A DNA stretch of 64,000 nucleotides from Desulfolithobacter dissulfuricans (GTDB lineage Bacteria > Desulfobacterota > Desulfobulbia > Desulfobulbales > Desulfobulbaceae). Under the pieces are notes generated by a model. That model was not told the origin of the DNA. It searched no databases and saw only the letters and a list, made by a program, of their open reading frames with translations. Positions 39,801 through 47,350 of this stretch are shown here, one piece after another. The position numbers and the translations under genes were made by a program. How positions within the stretch are numbered: position 1 is the stretch's first letter; each line of letters begins with the position of its first letter. Location: assembly GCF_025998535.1 (NCBI RefSeq), contig NZ_AP024233.1, positions 496,001 through 560,000 of the forward strand, read 5' to 3'.

Positions 39801-40648
39801 TCCGACTGCATGAACAGTACCCGGGTGTCCTGGAGATGGTTGTCAAAGCCGCGGCGGAAACTGGTCAGGTAGCTGCGGATGTGCGGATTGAGGTAGGCAT
39901 CCACCATGGTGGTGTCGCCCCGGGCCACCAGTTTGACCATGGGCATGACCTCGCTCGAGAGCGAGACCTGGGTGAAGCCAAGCTCCCTGGCTAGCCGGGC
40001 CGCGGCCTGCTCGTGTCCGGCCCAGGCATAGCCGTGCATGAAGACAATGGCCACCGAGGTGATGCCGCGGGCCCGGATCTGCGCCAGTTCCTTTTTAAGG
40101 GGTTCCAGCAAAATGGGCTGGAGGATGACGAACCGCTCCCCGGTCACCCCCTCCACCACCTCGTGTTCGCCGGGATCGGTGTCCGGCCGCAGGACCTGCA
40201 GCCGTTCATCCACCTCCACCACCTCTTCGTAGAGCAGCTCGGGTTTGCGGATTTCCAGGTCAAAGAGATCGGGCCGGTCCTGGTAGCCGATCTGGAGGAT
40301 GTCGCGAAAGCCCCTGGTCACCAGCAGGGCGCAGCGGGCTCCTTTGCGCTCCAGCAGGGCATTGGTGGCCACCGTGGTGCCCATTCGGATCCAGTCGATC
40401 TGTTCGGTGGGGACACTGTCCGGATCGATGGGGCACCCCAGCACCTCCTGCAGGATGCGGCGGATCCCCTCGCGCGGGGCATCATCGTAGTTGGCCGGGT
40501 CCTCGGAAAGCAACTTGACCACCCTGTAGCCCGGAACGCCCGGCACCTCGGCATAAACATCGGTGAAGGTGCCGCCACGGTCGATGGAGAAACGAAAAGT
40601 TTTTCCTTTTTCTTTTGCTTTCAGCATGGTGTTGTTAGGTGTTTTCAT
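36875..40648 (-). CDS. 5-oxoprolinase/N-methylhydantoinase, HyuA-HyuB fusion
   Basis: The 1257-residue protein joins both parts of the ATP-dependent hydantoinase/oxoprolinase family. The first ~690 residues are HyuA-like ([45 protein letters not shown]), and the rest is HyuB-like ([50 protein letters not shown]; a glycine-rich GGGGYG end). The enzymes open cyclic amides such as 5-oxoproline or N-methylhydantoin with ATP in the cytoplasm. The fused length is that of OplaH-type 5-oxoprolinase. It is the last gene of a GntR-TRAP-creatininase operon, so the true substrate may be another lactam or hydantoin imported by that transporter. Confidence 0.9.
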   Translation of the reverse strand: MKTPNNTMLKAKEKGKTFRFSIDRGGTFTDVYAEVPGVPGYRVVKLLSEDPANYDDAPREGIRRILQEVLGCPIDPDSVPTEQIDWIRMGTTVATNALLERKGARCALLVTRGFRDILQIGYQDRPDLFDLEIRKPELLYEEVVEVDERLQVLRPDTDPGEHEVVEGVTGERFVILQPILLEPLKKELAQIRARGITSVAIVFMHGYAWAGHEQAAARLARELGFTQVSLSSEVMPMVKLVARGDTTMVDAYLNPHIRSYLTSFRRGFDNHLQDTRVLFMQSDGGLVDAEKFSGSRAILSGPAGGVVGYAMTTFHRETGQPVIGFDMGGTSTDVSRYGGEYELTFETRTAGVRIQAPQLHIKTVAAGGGSRLFFENNMFKVGPESSGAHPGPVCYRKNGYLSITDANLVLGRIQPQYFPHIFGPDENQPLDRDGAYQAMAELTEEINRSYREKGLEPLSVEEVALGFLDVANEVMVRPIREISVLRGFDIKEHVLATFGGAGPQHGCAIARKLGIKKIFIHRFSGILSAFGIGMADVVSQRQRPSALTWNRANQPVLKQELDELSDQAMEELLGQGFTRDTIQVQRYLHLRYQGTDTPLMIQEPEDGDFGAAFAREYQREFGFTLGDREILVDDLRVRALGKAERLHRRELAKTPCSVTRLGTHPCYFDGSWHDTDIFALESLAPGTTIKGPAILIHDTTTILVEPGCQARITTYGDVEIEVGETVDSRRVDTRIDPVNLAIFSNLFMSIAEQMGRMLQKTAISTNIKERLDFSCALFNARGELVANAPHVPVHLGAMSEAVREQIRRRQGDIFPGDVLVSNHPAAGGSHLPDITVMTPVFHHREGTSHPEIIFWVASRGHHADIGGISPGSMPPSSRQLSEEGAAILSFKLVRDGVFQEEGIRRLLLAGPHPSRRLSDNLSDLKAQVAANQKGIDLILEMVDHFGLDVVQAYMGHVQEAAEEAVRESLREFAGNHGLARQESVEAEDFLDDGSRIALRLTIDRDTGSAVLDFGGTDPQIWGNCNAPRAVTKSAILYSLRCLIKKDLPLNDGCLAPVDIRIPKGCLLDPSPDAAVVGGNVQTSQRVVDVILRAFEMAAASQGCMNNLTFGNSEFGYYETIGGGAGAGPDWHGQSGVHTHMTNTRITDPEILERRFPVLLREFSIRHGSGGEGRFHGGDGLVREIEFLAPLQVSILSERRVFAPYGLAGGKPGKRGRNLFIHADGTTINLGGKNEIQAAPGDRIRIETPGGGGYGLPE

Positions 40649-40714
40649 GGGCTTTTCAGGCCGGGTTGCCGGCCCGCGGTTTTGTTGCTCAAAAGGGCTG
40701 GGGGACCGGGAGTA

Positions 40715-41488
40715 TCAGGAATTTCCGAGGTGTTGCAGCAGCTCAAGAAGTCTTGAGACCAGGTGTTGGTGATAGATCCGTCCTTTTTCAGGGGTGGCCC
40801 TGGTCGGCGAGCCGGTGATGGTGTCACCGGTCCGTTCCCTTAGTTTTTCCATATCGTTGATTGTTGCCGGCACATAGCAGAGCGAATCACGGGAGCTGCC
40901 CGGATCGAGATGATACAGGGTCCGTTCCGGATGGGGCGCGTCGTGGAATCTGTCCGGGCGCAACAGTTCGGGGGAGCAGTGCATCATGTGGGAGATTTCC
41001 TGCTCGTCCCCATGACCGATGGAACCCATCTGCTCCCGGGCGATGACTTCTTTTGCCATGTGGGCCAGGTCAAAGAGGTACACCCGCACGCCGAGTTCTT
41101 CCTGGATCCGCTGAGCGCTGATCTGCAGCCAGGGAATGTTGACCAGACGGTGGCCGTTGATGACCACGAAAAGTCTGAAGCCGTGCCGAGCCAGGGAGCT
41201 GACAAGGTCGAAAAACAGCTCGATGAGGATTTCCGCCCGGATGCTTACCGTTCCCGGGACCACCAGGTGGTGTGGGCTCCAGCCGTACCAGAGCGGCGGG
41301 GCCATGAGGACGCCGCTTCTTTCCGCCCCTTCCTCGGCCACGGCCAGGGCCACATGGGTGTCGGTGCCCAGGGGGGCGAAGGTGCCGTGCTGTTCGGTGG
41401 AACCGACAGGGATGATGATCCGGTTGTCGTCTTCCAGGTAGGCGGCCACGTCCTGCCAGCTGTTTTCTTCCAGGCGAAAGGAGATCAT
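40715..41488 (-). CDS. Creatininase-family amidohydrolase
   Basis: The 257-residue protein belongs to the creatininase (creatinine amidohydrolase) family: IIPVGSTEQHGTFAPLGTDTHVALAVAE with metal ligands E and H, APPLWYGWSPHHLVVPGTVSI, FVVINGHRLVN in place of the usual NGHGGN, and SIGHGDEQEISHMMHCSPELL with the GHA-like ligand region. Family enzymes hydrolyse cyclic or linear amides with two metal ions. The NGHGGN to NGHRLVN change may alter metal or substrate contacts. ATG 41488 lies two bases before the DctM stop region. The setting suggests action on the substrate brought in by the TRAP transporter. Confidence 0.85.
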   Translation of the reverse strand: MISFRLEENSWQDVAAYLEDDNRIIIPVGSTEQHGTFAPLGTDTHVALAVAEEGAERSGVLMAPPLWYGWSPHHLVVPGTVSIRAEILIELFFDLVSSLARHGFRLFVVINGHRLVNIPWLQISAQRIQEELGVRVYLFDLAHMAKEVIAREQMGSIGHGDEQEISHMMHCSPELLRPDRFHDAPHPERTLYHLDPGSSRDSLCYVPATINDMEKLRERTGDTITGSPTRATPEKGRIYHQHLVSRLLELLQHLGNS

Positions 41489-41490
41489 GG

Positions 41491-42801
41491 TTACTTGCTG
41501 ATCATCAGGTTGGGCAGATACAGGGCGATCTGCGGAAAGAGTGTGATGATGGCCGTGGTGATGACCATGAGAATGAAAAAGGGAAAGGCGTGCCGGGCGA
41601 CCCTGGTGATGGGTTCCCTGGTCAATCCCTGGATGACAAAGAGGTTGAATCCCACCGGCGGGGTTATCTGGCTCAGTTCCACCATCAGGATCAGATAGAT
41701 GCCGAACCAGATCGGGTCGAATCCTGCCGCCGTGACCATGGGCAGGGCGATGGGCAGGGTCATGACCACGATGGAAAAACCGTCCAGCAGGCAGCCGAGC
41801 ACGATGTAGACACAGCCCAGCAGAACCATCAGGGTGTAGGGCGAGAGGTGGAGGTCCAGGATGGCCTGGGTGATGGCCGCCGGGATGCCGAGAAAGCCCA
41901 TGGAGCGGGAGAGAAACCCGGCCCCCATGACAATGAGCATGATCATGGCATTGGTCTTGACCGCGCCCATCAGGCATTCCATGAGAATCTTCGCGTTCAT
42001 GCGGCGGTTCACGAAGGCAAACACCGTAGCCCCGAACACGCCGATGGCCGCCGCCTCGGTGGGGGTGGCCACTCCGGCGTAGATGGAGCCGAGCACAAGG
42101 ACGATCAGGATCAGGGTCGGGGCCAGGTCCTTGAGTCCGGCCAGTCGGTCACCCCAGGTGTAGACGGCGTCACCCTGGGGTGCGATCTCGGGATGGCGCA
42201 ACCCCTGGAAGATGATATAGGCGGCATAGATGGACGAGAGCAGGAGCCCCGGCAGGATACCGGCCATGAACATCTTGCCCACCGACACTTCGGCCAGGAT
42301 GGCGTAGACGATCATGATCAGCGACGGCGGAATCAGAAAGCCAAGGGTTCCGGCCCCGGCCAGCGAGCCCATGGCGATGCGCCGGTCGTAGCCGAGCTTG
42401 TCCAGCTCGGCCAGGGTGATCCGGCCCACCGTGGCCGTGGTGGCGGCGCTGGAGCCGGACACCGCGGCAAAGAGGGTGCAGGAGATGATGTTCATCAGGA
42501 GCAGTCCGCCGGGCAACCGGTACAGCCACGGTACCAGGGCCCGGAACAGTTTTTCCGAGATGCCGGAGCGGTACAGGATCTCACCCATGAGGATGAACAT
42601 GGGCAGGGCCACGTATTCCCACTTCTCCACCGTGGCCCAGACCGACGAGGCCATGTTGTACCCGGCGGGCAGGGAACTGAAGAAAAAGAGCCCCAGACCG
42701 CCGACGATGAACAGGCTCATGCCGATCCAGATGCCGATGCCAAGGGTCAGAAAGAGGATCCCGAACACCACCAGGCTCATCAGGCCGATACCAGCGTCCA
42801 T
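41491..42801 (-). CDS. TRAP transporter large permease (DctM)
   Basis: The 436-residue protein has about twelve membrane spans and family motifs of DctM: MSLFIVGGLGLFFF, MFILMGEILYRSGISEKLFRAL, SGSSAATTATVGRITLAELDKLGYDRRIAMGSLAGAGTLGFLIPPSLIMIVYAILAE and GFNLFVIQG. It conducts the substrate with Na+ or H+ after delivery by DctP. It starts one base into the DctQ stop and ends two bases before the creatininase start, so the genes are coupled. Confidence 0.93.
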   Translation of the reverse strand: MDAGIGLMSLVVFGILFLTLGIGIWIGMSLFIVGGLGLFFFSSLPAGYNMASSVWATVEKWEYVALPMFILMGEILYRSGISEKLFRALVPWLYRLPGGLLLMNIISCTLFAAVSGSSAATTATVGRITLAELDKLGYDRRIAMGSLAGAGTLGFLIPPSLIMIVYAILAEVSVGKMFMAGILPGLLLSSIYAAYIIFQGLRHPEIAPQGDAVYTWGDRLAGLKDLAPTLILIVLVLGSIYAGVATPTEAAAIGVFGATVFAFVNRRMNAKILMECLMGAVKTNAMIMLIVMGAGFLSRSMGFLGIPAAITQAILDLHLSPYTLMVLLGCVYIVLGCLLDGFSIVVMTLPIALPMVTAAGFDPIWFGIYLILMVELSQITPPVGFNLFVIQGLTREPITRVARHAFPFFILMVITTAIITLFPQIALYLPNLMISK

Positions 42802-43307
42802 CAGAGCACCTCCTCACCGGTGGTGATGGCCTGCATGGTTTTAAGCGACATACCGATGAACTGGAGCAGGAAACAGGTGGCCCCGGCCAGCATCAGGGCC
42901 TGGGGAATCCAGAGCGGGGTACTGGTCAGCGTACCCGAGGTGGAGCCGTACCGGTACGAGGAGGCGACCATTTTGTAAAGGTACCACCAGAGATAGCCCA
43001 TGAAACCGGTGGAGATTACCGTGGCCACAAAGGTCACCACCCGGGCCAGGGTGGCGGGCAGCAAGCCAAGTACCAGGGTGAGCCGGATATGGCCTCTTTC
43101 TTTGAGGCAGTAGCCGGCGCCCAGAAAGGTGATGGCCGCCAGGCCGTAGGCGCTGTACTCGTCGGCGATCAGTGTGGTCTTTTCCAGGACGTTCCAGAGC
43201 AGGATCTCCAGCAGGATGAGCATCGTCATCAGGGCCAGGATGATGGCCGAGACCCCGGCTGCCAGGTCGCTGACGATTTCAGTGAAGCGGATGATTCGGG
43301 ATATCAT
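42801..43307 (-). CDS. TRAP transporter small permease (DctQ)
   Basis: The 168-residue protein has four membrane spans typical of DctQ, with the motif LLEILLWNVLEKTTLIADEYSAYGLAAITFLGAGYCLKERGHIRL (WARNRY-like region plus the G..Y.L+.. H segment). It partners DctM. It lies 205 bases downstream of the DctP gene; a strong hairpin (43340-43380) is found in that gap. Its end overlaps the DctM start by one base. Confidence 0.9.
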   Translation of the reverse strand: MISRIIRFTEIVSDLAAGVSAIILALMTMLILLEILLWNVLEKTTLIADEYSAYGLAAITFLGAGYCLKERGHIRLTLVLGLLPATLARVVTFVATVISTGFMGYLWWYLYKMVASSYRYGSTSGTLTSTPLWIPQALMLAGATCFLLQFIGMSLKTMQAITTGEEVL

Positions 43308-43339
43308 GGGATGAAATCAGGGTACCGGTTGACAGCAGT

Positions 43340-43380
43340 GGCGCGCAACGTGAGCGCCGGGGCGGCTCACGTTGCGCGCC
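43340..43380 (-). promoter_or_regulatory. Hairpin between dctP and dctQ genes
   Basis: GGCGCGCAACGTGAGC (43340-43355) and its exact reverse complement (43365-43380) form a 16-pair stem with a nine-base loop. On the minus strand, in the direction of transcription, no T run follows, so it is more likely a messenger-stabilising or attenuating stem that keeps the binding protein in excess over the permeases. It could partly terminate transcription. Confidence 0.6.
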
Positions 43381-43512
43381 CCGTTTTGGTCCGCAGGGCT
43401 CGAAACAGGGCAACCTGCCTGTTGCGGGAGGAGGAACTCAGCGCAACAGACAGGAAAACAAGCCATTTTTCATGTCTCGTTATGAGAGGTCGGGCTGGTC
43501 CAGCCGTGCTGG

Positions 43513-44505
43513 TTAGTTATGCCCGGTGCGTTTGTAATATTCGTCCAGGATGGCCTGGGCCTCGGGACCGGCCTTCCTGGCCCACTGGGCCCGCAGCCTG
43601 GTGCCGATCTGGTTGAGTTCGCGGCGGAACTGGTCGCTGACCGGGGTGATGATCATGCCGTTTTCCTGGAGGGTCTTGCGGCTTTTGGCATCCATGTCCG
43701 CGGCCAGGTTCCACATCTCCTGCTCCATCTCCGCGGCAACCTGCTGCACCTTGTCCTGGATGTCCTTGGGCAGCCTGTTCCAGGCCGCCTTGTTGACGTT
43801 GACCATGTTGACCGGGCCGACAATGTTGATCGGGGTGAAGTACTTCAGCACTTCCCAGGCCTTGGCATCGACACCGGATACCGACGAGGTGTACATGGAA
43901 TCGAGCAGACCGGATTTCATGGCCGGGTAGACCTCGGAGAAGGGCATCTTGCGGGCCGCGATACCGGTGGCCTTGCCGAACGCCAGGCCGGTGCCGTCGT
44001 AGACCCGCATCTTGAGACCCTTGAGGTCGGCCACAGATTTGATTTCGCGCTGGGTGTAGATGCCGGAAAAGGGCCAGACCGAGGTGTAGAGGGTGAACTG
44101 GTTGAACCGGTCCAGGGTTCTGGCGTAGGCCGGTTTGGCCAGTTCGTAGAGCAGCCGCTGTTCCTCGGCATTGGTGGCGATAAACGGCTGGGCGGTCAGA
44201 GCCAGCAGCGGGGCGTCGCCCTCCACCATGCCGGTGGGAATCTCGGCAATGGTCAGCTGGCCTTCGGCCACGGCCCGGAGCAGTTCCGGTCCCTTGAAAC
44301 CGAGAGAAGCCCCCGGATGGAGCACGATTTCAAGTTCGCCGTTTGTCACCTCCTTCACACGGTCGGCAAAGCGCTGGGCGCCCTGGGAGTGGAAGTTGCC
44401 GGCCGGATAGTTGAGATGCATGTCCCATCTGGTCTTTGCCACAGCACCGGTGGCAAGCAGGGCGGTGAACATGAGCCCGAGAAGAAGTGCGAGTCCTTTT
44501 TTCAT
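43513..44505 (-). CDS. TRAP transporter substrate-binding protein (DctP)
   Basis: The 330-residue protein has a signal peptide (KKGLALLLGLMFTALLATGAVA, cleavage after AVA) and the DctP fold with the conserved arginine in SVADLKGLKMRVYDGTG (about residue 150-160) that usually pairs with a carboxylate of the ligand, followed by FSEVYPAMKSGLLDSMYTS. Start 44505 has a GGAGG eight bases upstream. The ligand is probably an organic acid or a cyclic amide with a carboxylate, judging from the enzymes in the operon; that is inference. Confidence 0.93.
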   Translation of the reverse strand: MKKGLALLLGLMFTALLATGAVAKTRWDMHLNYPAGNFHSQGAQRFADRVKEVTNGELEIVLHPGASLGFKGPELLRAVAEGQLTIAEIPTGMVEGDAPLLALTAQPFIATNAEEQRLLYELAKPAYARTLDRFNQFTLYTSVWPFSGIYTQREIKSVADLKGLKMRVYDGTGLAFGKATGIAARKMPFSEVYPAMKSGLLDSMYTSSVSGVDAKAWEVLKYFTPINIVGPVNMVNVNKAAWNRLPKDIQDKVQQVAAEMEQEMWNLAADMDAKSRKTLQENGMIITPVSDQFRRELNQIGTRLRAQWARKAGPEAQAILDEYYKRTGHN

Positions 44506-44611
44506 GGGTATCCTCCTGTGTGTTGGTTGCACCTGTCCGGGAACAAACCTTCTGTCCGCACGCGGACAAGGTTTTTGTCCTGATCCAGGCACGGGATTGG
44601 CTATATGTTTT

Positions 44612-45274
44612 TCAGCCTGTCAGGTAGCTGATGATCCTGTTTTTGAATATCGCACAGTGATCCCTGAGTACCTGCTGCAGTTGCGGGAGGTCTCGGGTCG
44701 TAATGGCGTTGATTATCTCTTCGTGCTGATGGACCACCGAATCATAATGGTGCTGCAGGGCCTGGCGGGGTTCTATTTCCGTTGAATAGGAGAGGTAGGC
44801 CAGCCGGTTGGTTTCGCAGCGGACCTTCTGCAGGGCTTCGGTGAGATAGAGGTTGCGGGAACAGGTGGCGAAATCCAGGTGAAAGGAGTGGTTCAACTCC
44901 ACCATGGAGAGAATATTCATCTCCCGAACAGCCTCTTTCATGGCCTCGTTGGCCCGGCGCATGGCCAGGAGACATTTGTCGTTCTGGCCCCGGATAACCA
45001 GGGGGGCAATGCCCTGTTCCATGACTTCCAGGGCGTCAAAGGCGGCTTTCGTGTTTTGCAGGGTGATGGGTCGGACCACAAACCCTTTTCCTGGCTGGGA
45101 CTCCACGAGCAGGTCGCCGCACAGGGTCATCAGCGCTTCCCGTATCGGTGTCCGGCCGATATCAAGCTCTCTGACCAGTCGACTTTCCTCGAGATGTTCC
45201 CCCGGCTCGTACTCCAGGGTGATGATCTTCCGGTAAATTTTCTGGTAGGCGACCGAGCCGAGCGATTGTTTCAT
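44612..45274 (-). CDS. GntR-family regulator, FCD type
   Basis: The 220-residue protein has an N-terminal winged helix (YQKIYRKIITLEYEPGEHLEESRLVRELDIGRTPIREALMTL) and a helical FCD effector domain with the metal-binding histidines expected in NHSFHLDFATCS and HYDSVVHQHEEIINAI. It is upstream of and co-directional with the TRAP/amidase genes, so it most likely controls them in response to the substrate. ATG 45274 was chosen by family length; a start 20 codons earlier would lie within the promoter. Confidence 0.9.
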   Translation of the reverse strand: MKQSLGSVAYQKIYRKIITLEYEPGEHLEESRLVRELDIGRTPIREALMTLCGDLLVESQPGKGFVVRPITLQNTKAAFDALEVMEQGIAPLVIRGQNDKCLLAMRRANEAMKEAVREMNILSMVELNHSFHLDFATCSRNLYLTEALQKVRCETNRLAYLSYSTEIEPRQALQHHYDSVVHQHEEIINAITTRDLPQLQQVLRDHCAIFKNRIISYLTG

Positions 45275-45316
45275 GCCGGTTTCAGGGTTGAGGTTGCTTG
45301 TGACGATTAAGAATAT

Positions 45317-45345
45317 TCCTAATGTATATTTCAAATATATGTCAA
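45317..45345 (-). promoter_or_regulatory. Candidate promoter and GntR operator
   Basis: On the minus strand TTGACA (45345-45340) is a perfect -35 box. The spacer contains the perfect palindrome TATATTTGAAATATA (45339-45325), a plausible GntR operator. The -10 box (TTAGGA or TAGGAA near 45322-45316) is weak. The arrangement suggests self-repression of the GntR gene and operon. Confidence 0.45.
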
Positions 45346-45430
45346 GCTATTTATACACAGGGGCGCAGGGTTACCGGGCCGATGGCCGGCGGAGGCAGGA
45401 ATTCAGGGGCAAAAAATCGGAGTACAGTGG

Positions 45431-45475
45431 ACCTGCGCAGGCCGGGGATGATGGGCAACGCCGGCCGGCGCAGGT
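45431..45475 (-). terminator. Possible terminator after the YhbY gene
   Basis: ACCTGCGCAGGCCGG (45431-45445) and CCGGCCGGCGCAGGT (45461-45475) are inverted arms with one mismatch and a 15-base loop. On the minus strand a run of six T appears about 14 bases after the stem, so termination efficiency is uncertain. Confidence 0.45.
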
Positions 45476-45507
45476 CAGGGTCCTGTTCCTGGTGCAGCAG
45501 GGACAGG

Positions 45508-45849
45508 TCAGCGGGGGAGGGTGATGCGCTGCTTTTCCGGCAGGTCGTCGTTTGGCTGGTAGAGGAGGATGGTCTTGCCGATGAGCTGTACCAGGACCGC
45601 ACCGGTGCGGACGGCGACCTCGGTGGCCGCTTCCTTTTTGCCCACCGGGCAGTTCTGTCCCAGCTTGACCTTGAGCAGTTCGCGGGTCTTCAGGGCGTCG
45701 CGTACCGACTGGATGACGCTTTCACTGATGCCTTCCCGGCCGACCAGGACCACCGGGTCCAGGTGGTGGCCAAGGCTGCGCAGGTGACGGATCTGTCTGG
45801 AGTTGAGAGTCGGTGTGCTTTTTGCCTTTTTTTTCTTCTTGTCAGCCAT
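45508..45849 (-). CDS. yhbY: YhbY-family RNA-binding protein
   Basis: The 113-residue protein has the CRM/YhbY fold: LNSRQIRHLRSLGHHLDPVVLVGREGISESVIQSVRDALKTRELLKVKL, with the GxxG-type loop (GREG) used for RNA contact, and the GAVLVQLIGKTILLYQ ending. The first 13 residues are Lys-rich. Family members associate with pre-50S ribosomal particles. It is monocistronic, between the GntR gene and a palindromic repeat. Confidence 0.93.
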   Translation of the reverse strand: MADKKKKKAKSTPTLNSRQIRHLRSLGHHLDPVVLVGREGISESVIQSVRDALKTRELLKVKLGQNCPVGKKEAATEVAVRTGAVLVQLIGKTILLYQPNDDLPEKQRITLPR

Positions 45850-45876
45850 GGTTGAGTTGCTATCAGGGTTTATGGT

Positions 45877-46065
45877 TTAACAGGCCATTGAAAAACTACT
45901 GCGCCAGGTGATACTGCGTCAAAATTCGGCTCAGGTAAGCGAGCTCGAAGTCTGCGCTTATCTGCGAGACTCCGAAACGCTCATGTACTCTATGTACACT
46001 GCGCTTTTTCGCCTCATTTTTCCTTGTCTCCTCTTCGCTCGCTACGTTTTTCAACGGCCTGTTAA
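45877..46065. repeat. 189-bp MITE-like element with 20-bp terminal repeats
   Basis: TTAACAGGCCATTGAAAAAC (45877-45896) and GTTTTTCAACGGCCTGTTAA (46046-46065) are inverted repeats with one mismatch. The interior contains AGTCTGCGCTTATCTG, close to AGTCTGCGCTTACCTG in the element near 53.7 kb. There is no coding capacity. It lies between the yhbY start and the 3' end of the TraB-family gene. Confidence 0.8.
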
Positions 46066-46126
46066 GCGCTGTGGTGAAGTATCGTGTCTACGGCCGGGAT
46101 GCCGCGCTGATGTCGATAGTTCGGGT

Positions 46127-47350
46127 TCAGGTGAACAGGTTGGTGAAGATCCGGTAGCCCCCCACCCAGGTGCCGATGGAGGAGCCGAATCCGGTCATGA
46201 AAAAGACCAGGAAGACCCGCAGCAGCTTGTTGCGCCACCAGCCCCTGACCGAGCCGATATCCTGGCCCACGGCCTCGAACTCCCGTACCACCGGCGGATT
46301 GGTCATCACCTGGACAAAGGCGCATACGTAGCCGGCGCCGATGACCGGGGTGAGGCTGGTGATGGGGGCGGCTGCAAAGGCGGAGAAAATGGTGGCCGGA
46401 TGGGCCCAGGCGATCATGGCGCCGATGGCCGAGGGGATGCCGTTGGCCAGGACCCAGTACAGGGCATTGGCCCCGGCCTCGCTCACGCCCTGGCGCAGGC
46501 CGATGACGCCGATGGAGAGGATGATGGCCACCGGGATGGACCAGCCCAGGATCTTCCAGATTTTCGAGACCGGCGGGATGGTATCGATCTCGGCCATCCG
46601 GTGGCTGTTATCCTCGTGGATGGCCCGCTCGATGCCGGCCATGTGCCCGGCCCCGACCACGGCGACGATCCGTTTGCCCGGGGCATTCTTGATTTTTTCC
46701 GCCATGTAGATGTCCCGTTCGTCGATGAGCGCCTCCTTGGCCTGGGGCATGACCTCGCCGATTTCCTTCATCAGCTCGGAGAGCACGTCCTTCTGGCGCA
46801 GTTCGGCCAGCTTCTCTTCGTCCAGTTCGGTCTTGTCAAAGAGCGAGCCGATGAGAGTGGCCAACAGGTAGCCCTTTCTGAGAAAGGGGGTGGCCTTCCA
46901 GGCCCGGCGCAGAGTCACCCGCACGTCCCGGTCGCAGAGCTCCACCGGGATGCCCAGCTCGGTGGCCACGTTGGCGGCCGTGAGCAGCTCGGTGCCCGGC
47001 ATGATGCCCAGCTGGCCACCCAGTTTTTTCTGGTACGAGGCCAGGATCAGGTTGACCATCAGGGTGGCCAGCTGCTTGTTGCGGATCACCTGTTTCAGGT
47101 CCAGGTTTTCCCACCGTTCCCGCCTGGACAGGGCCTGGAACCGTTTCTCGTCCAGTTCGATGCACACCGTGTCGGGGTGCTCCTCCTTGATGATCTGTTC
47201 GACGATCTCGGCTGAATGCCTGGAAATATGGGCCGTGCCCACCAGGAGGATGGTTTTGTCGCCAGTCCTGATGACCGTGGCGTCCTGCGGATATTCCCGT
47301 GACGGGAAGGGCGTGTCAGAGGGTGTTTTGTCTGTCGGTTGGTCAGTCAT
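46127..47350 (-). CDS. TraB-family membrane protein
   Basis: The 407-residue protein has an N-terminal TraB/PrgY-like domain (ILLVGTAHISRHSAEIVEQII; VCIELDEKRFQAL; IVAVVGAGHMAGIERAI) with conserved histidines and glutamates, and a C-terminal membrane region of about three to four spans (from residue ~285). Related proteins include PrgY and TraB of Enterococcus, which block peptide pheromones, and many uncharacterised bacterial copies. Function is unknown here. Its start overlaps the RND pump gene by eight bases, so it belongs to the same operon. Confidence 0.85.
   Translation of the reverse strand: MTDQPTDKTPSDTPFPSREYPQDATVIRTGDKTILLVGTAHISRHSAEIVEQIIKEEHPDTVCIELDEKRFQALSRRERWENLDLKQVIRNKQLATLMVNLILASYQKKLGGQLGIMPGTELLTAANVATELGIPVELCDRDVRVTLRRAWKATPFLRKGYLLATLIGSLFDKTELDEEKLAELRQKDVLSELMKEIGEVMPQAKEALIDERDIYMAEKIKNAPGKRIVAVVGAGHMAGIERAIHEDNSHRMAEIDTIPPVSKIWKILGWSIPVAIILSIGVIGLRQGVSEAGANALYWVLANGIPSAIGAMIAWAHPATIFSAFAAAPITSLTPVIGAGYVCAFVQVMTNPPVVREFEAVGQDIGSVRGWWRNKLLRVFLVFFMTGFGSSIGTWVGGYRIFTNLFT

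Noticed and set aside
37721-39994. Plus-strand open frame of about 757 codons opposite the 5-oxoprolinase gene
   Set aside because: It is antisense to a clearly recognisable enzyme gene, with no ribosome binding site and no domains.
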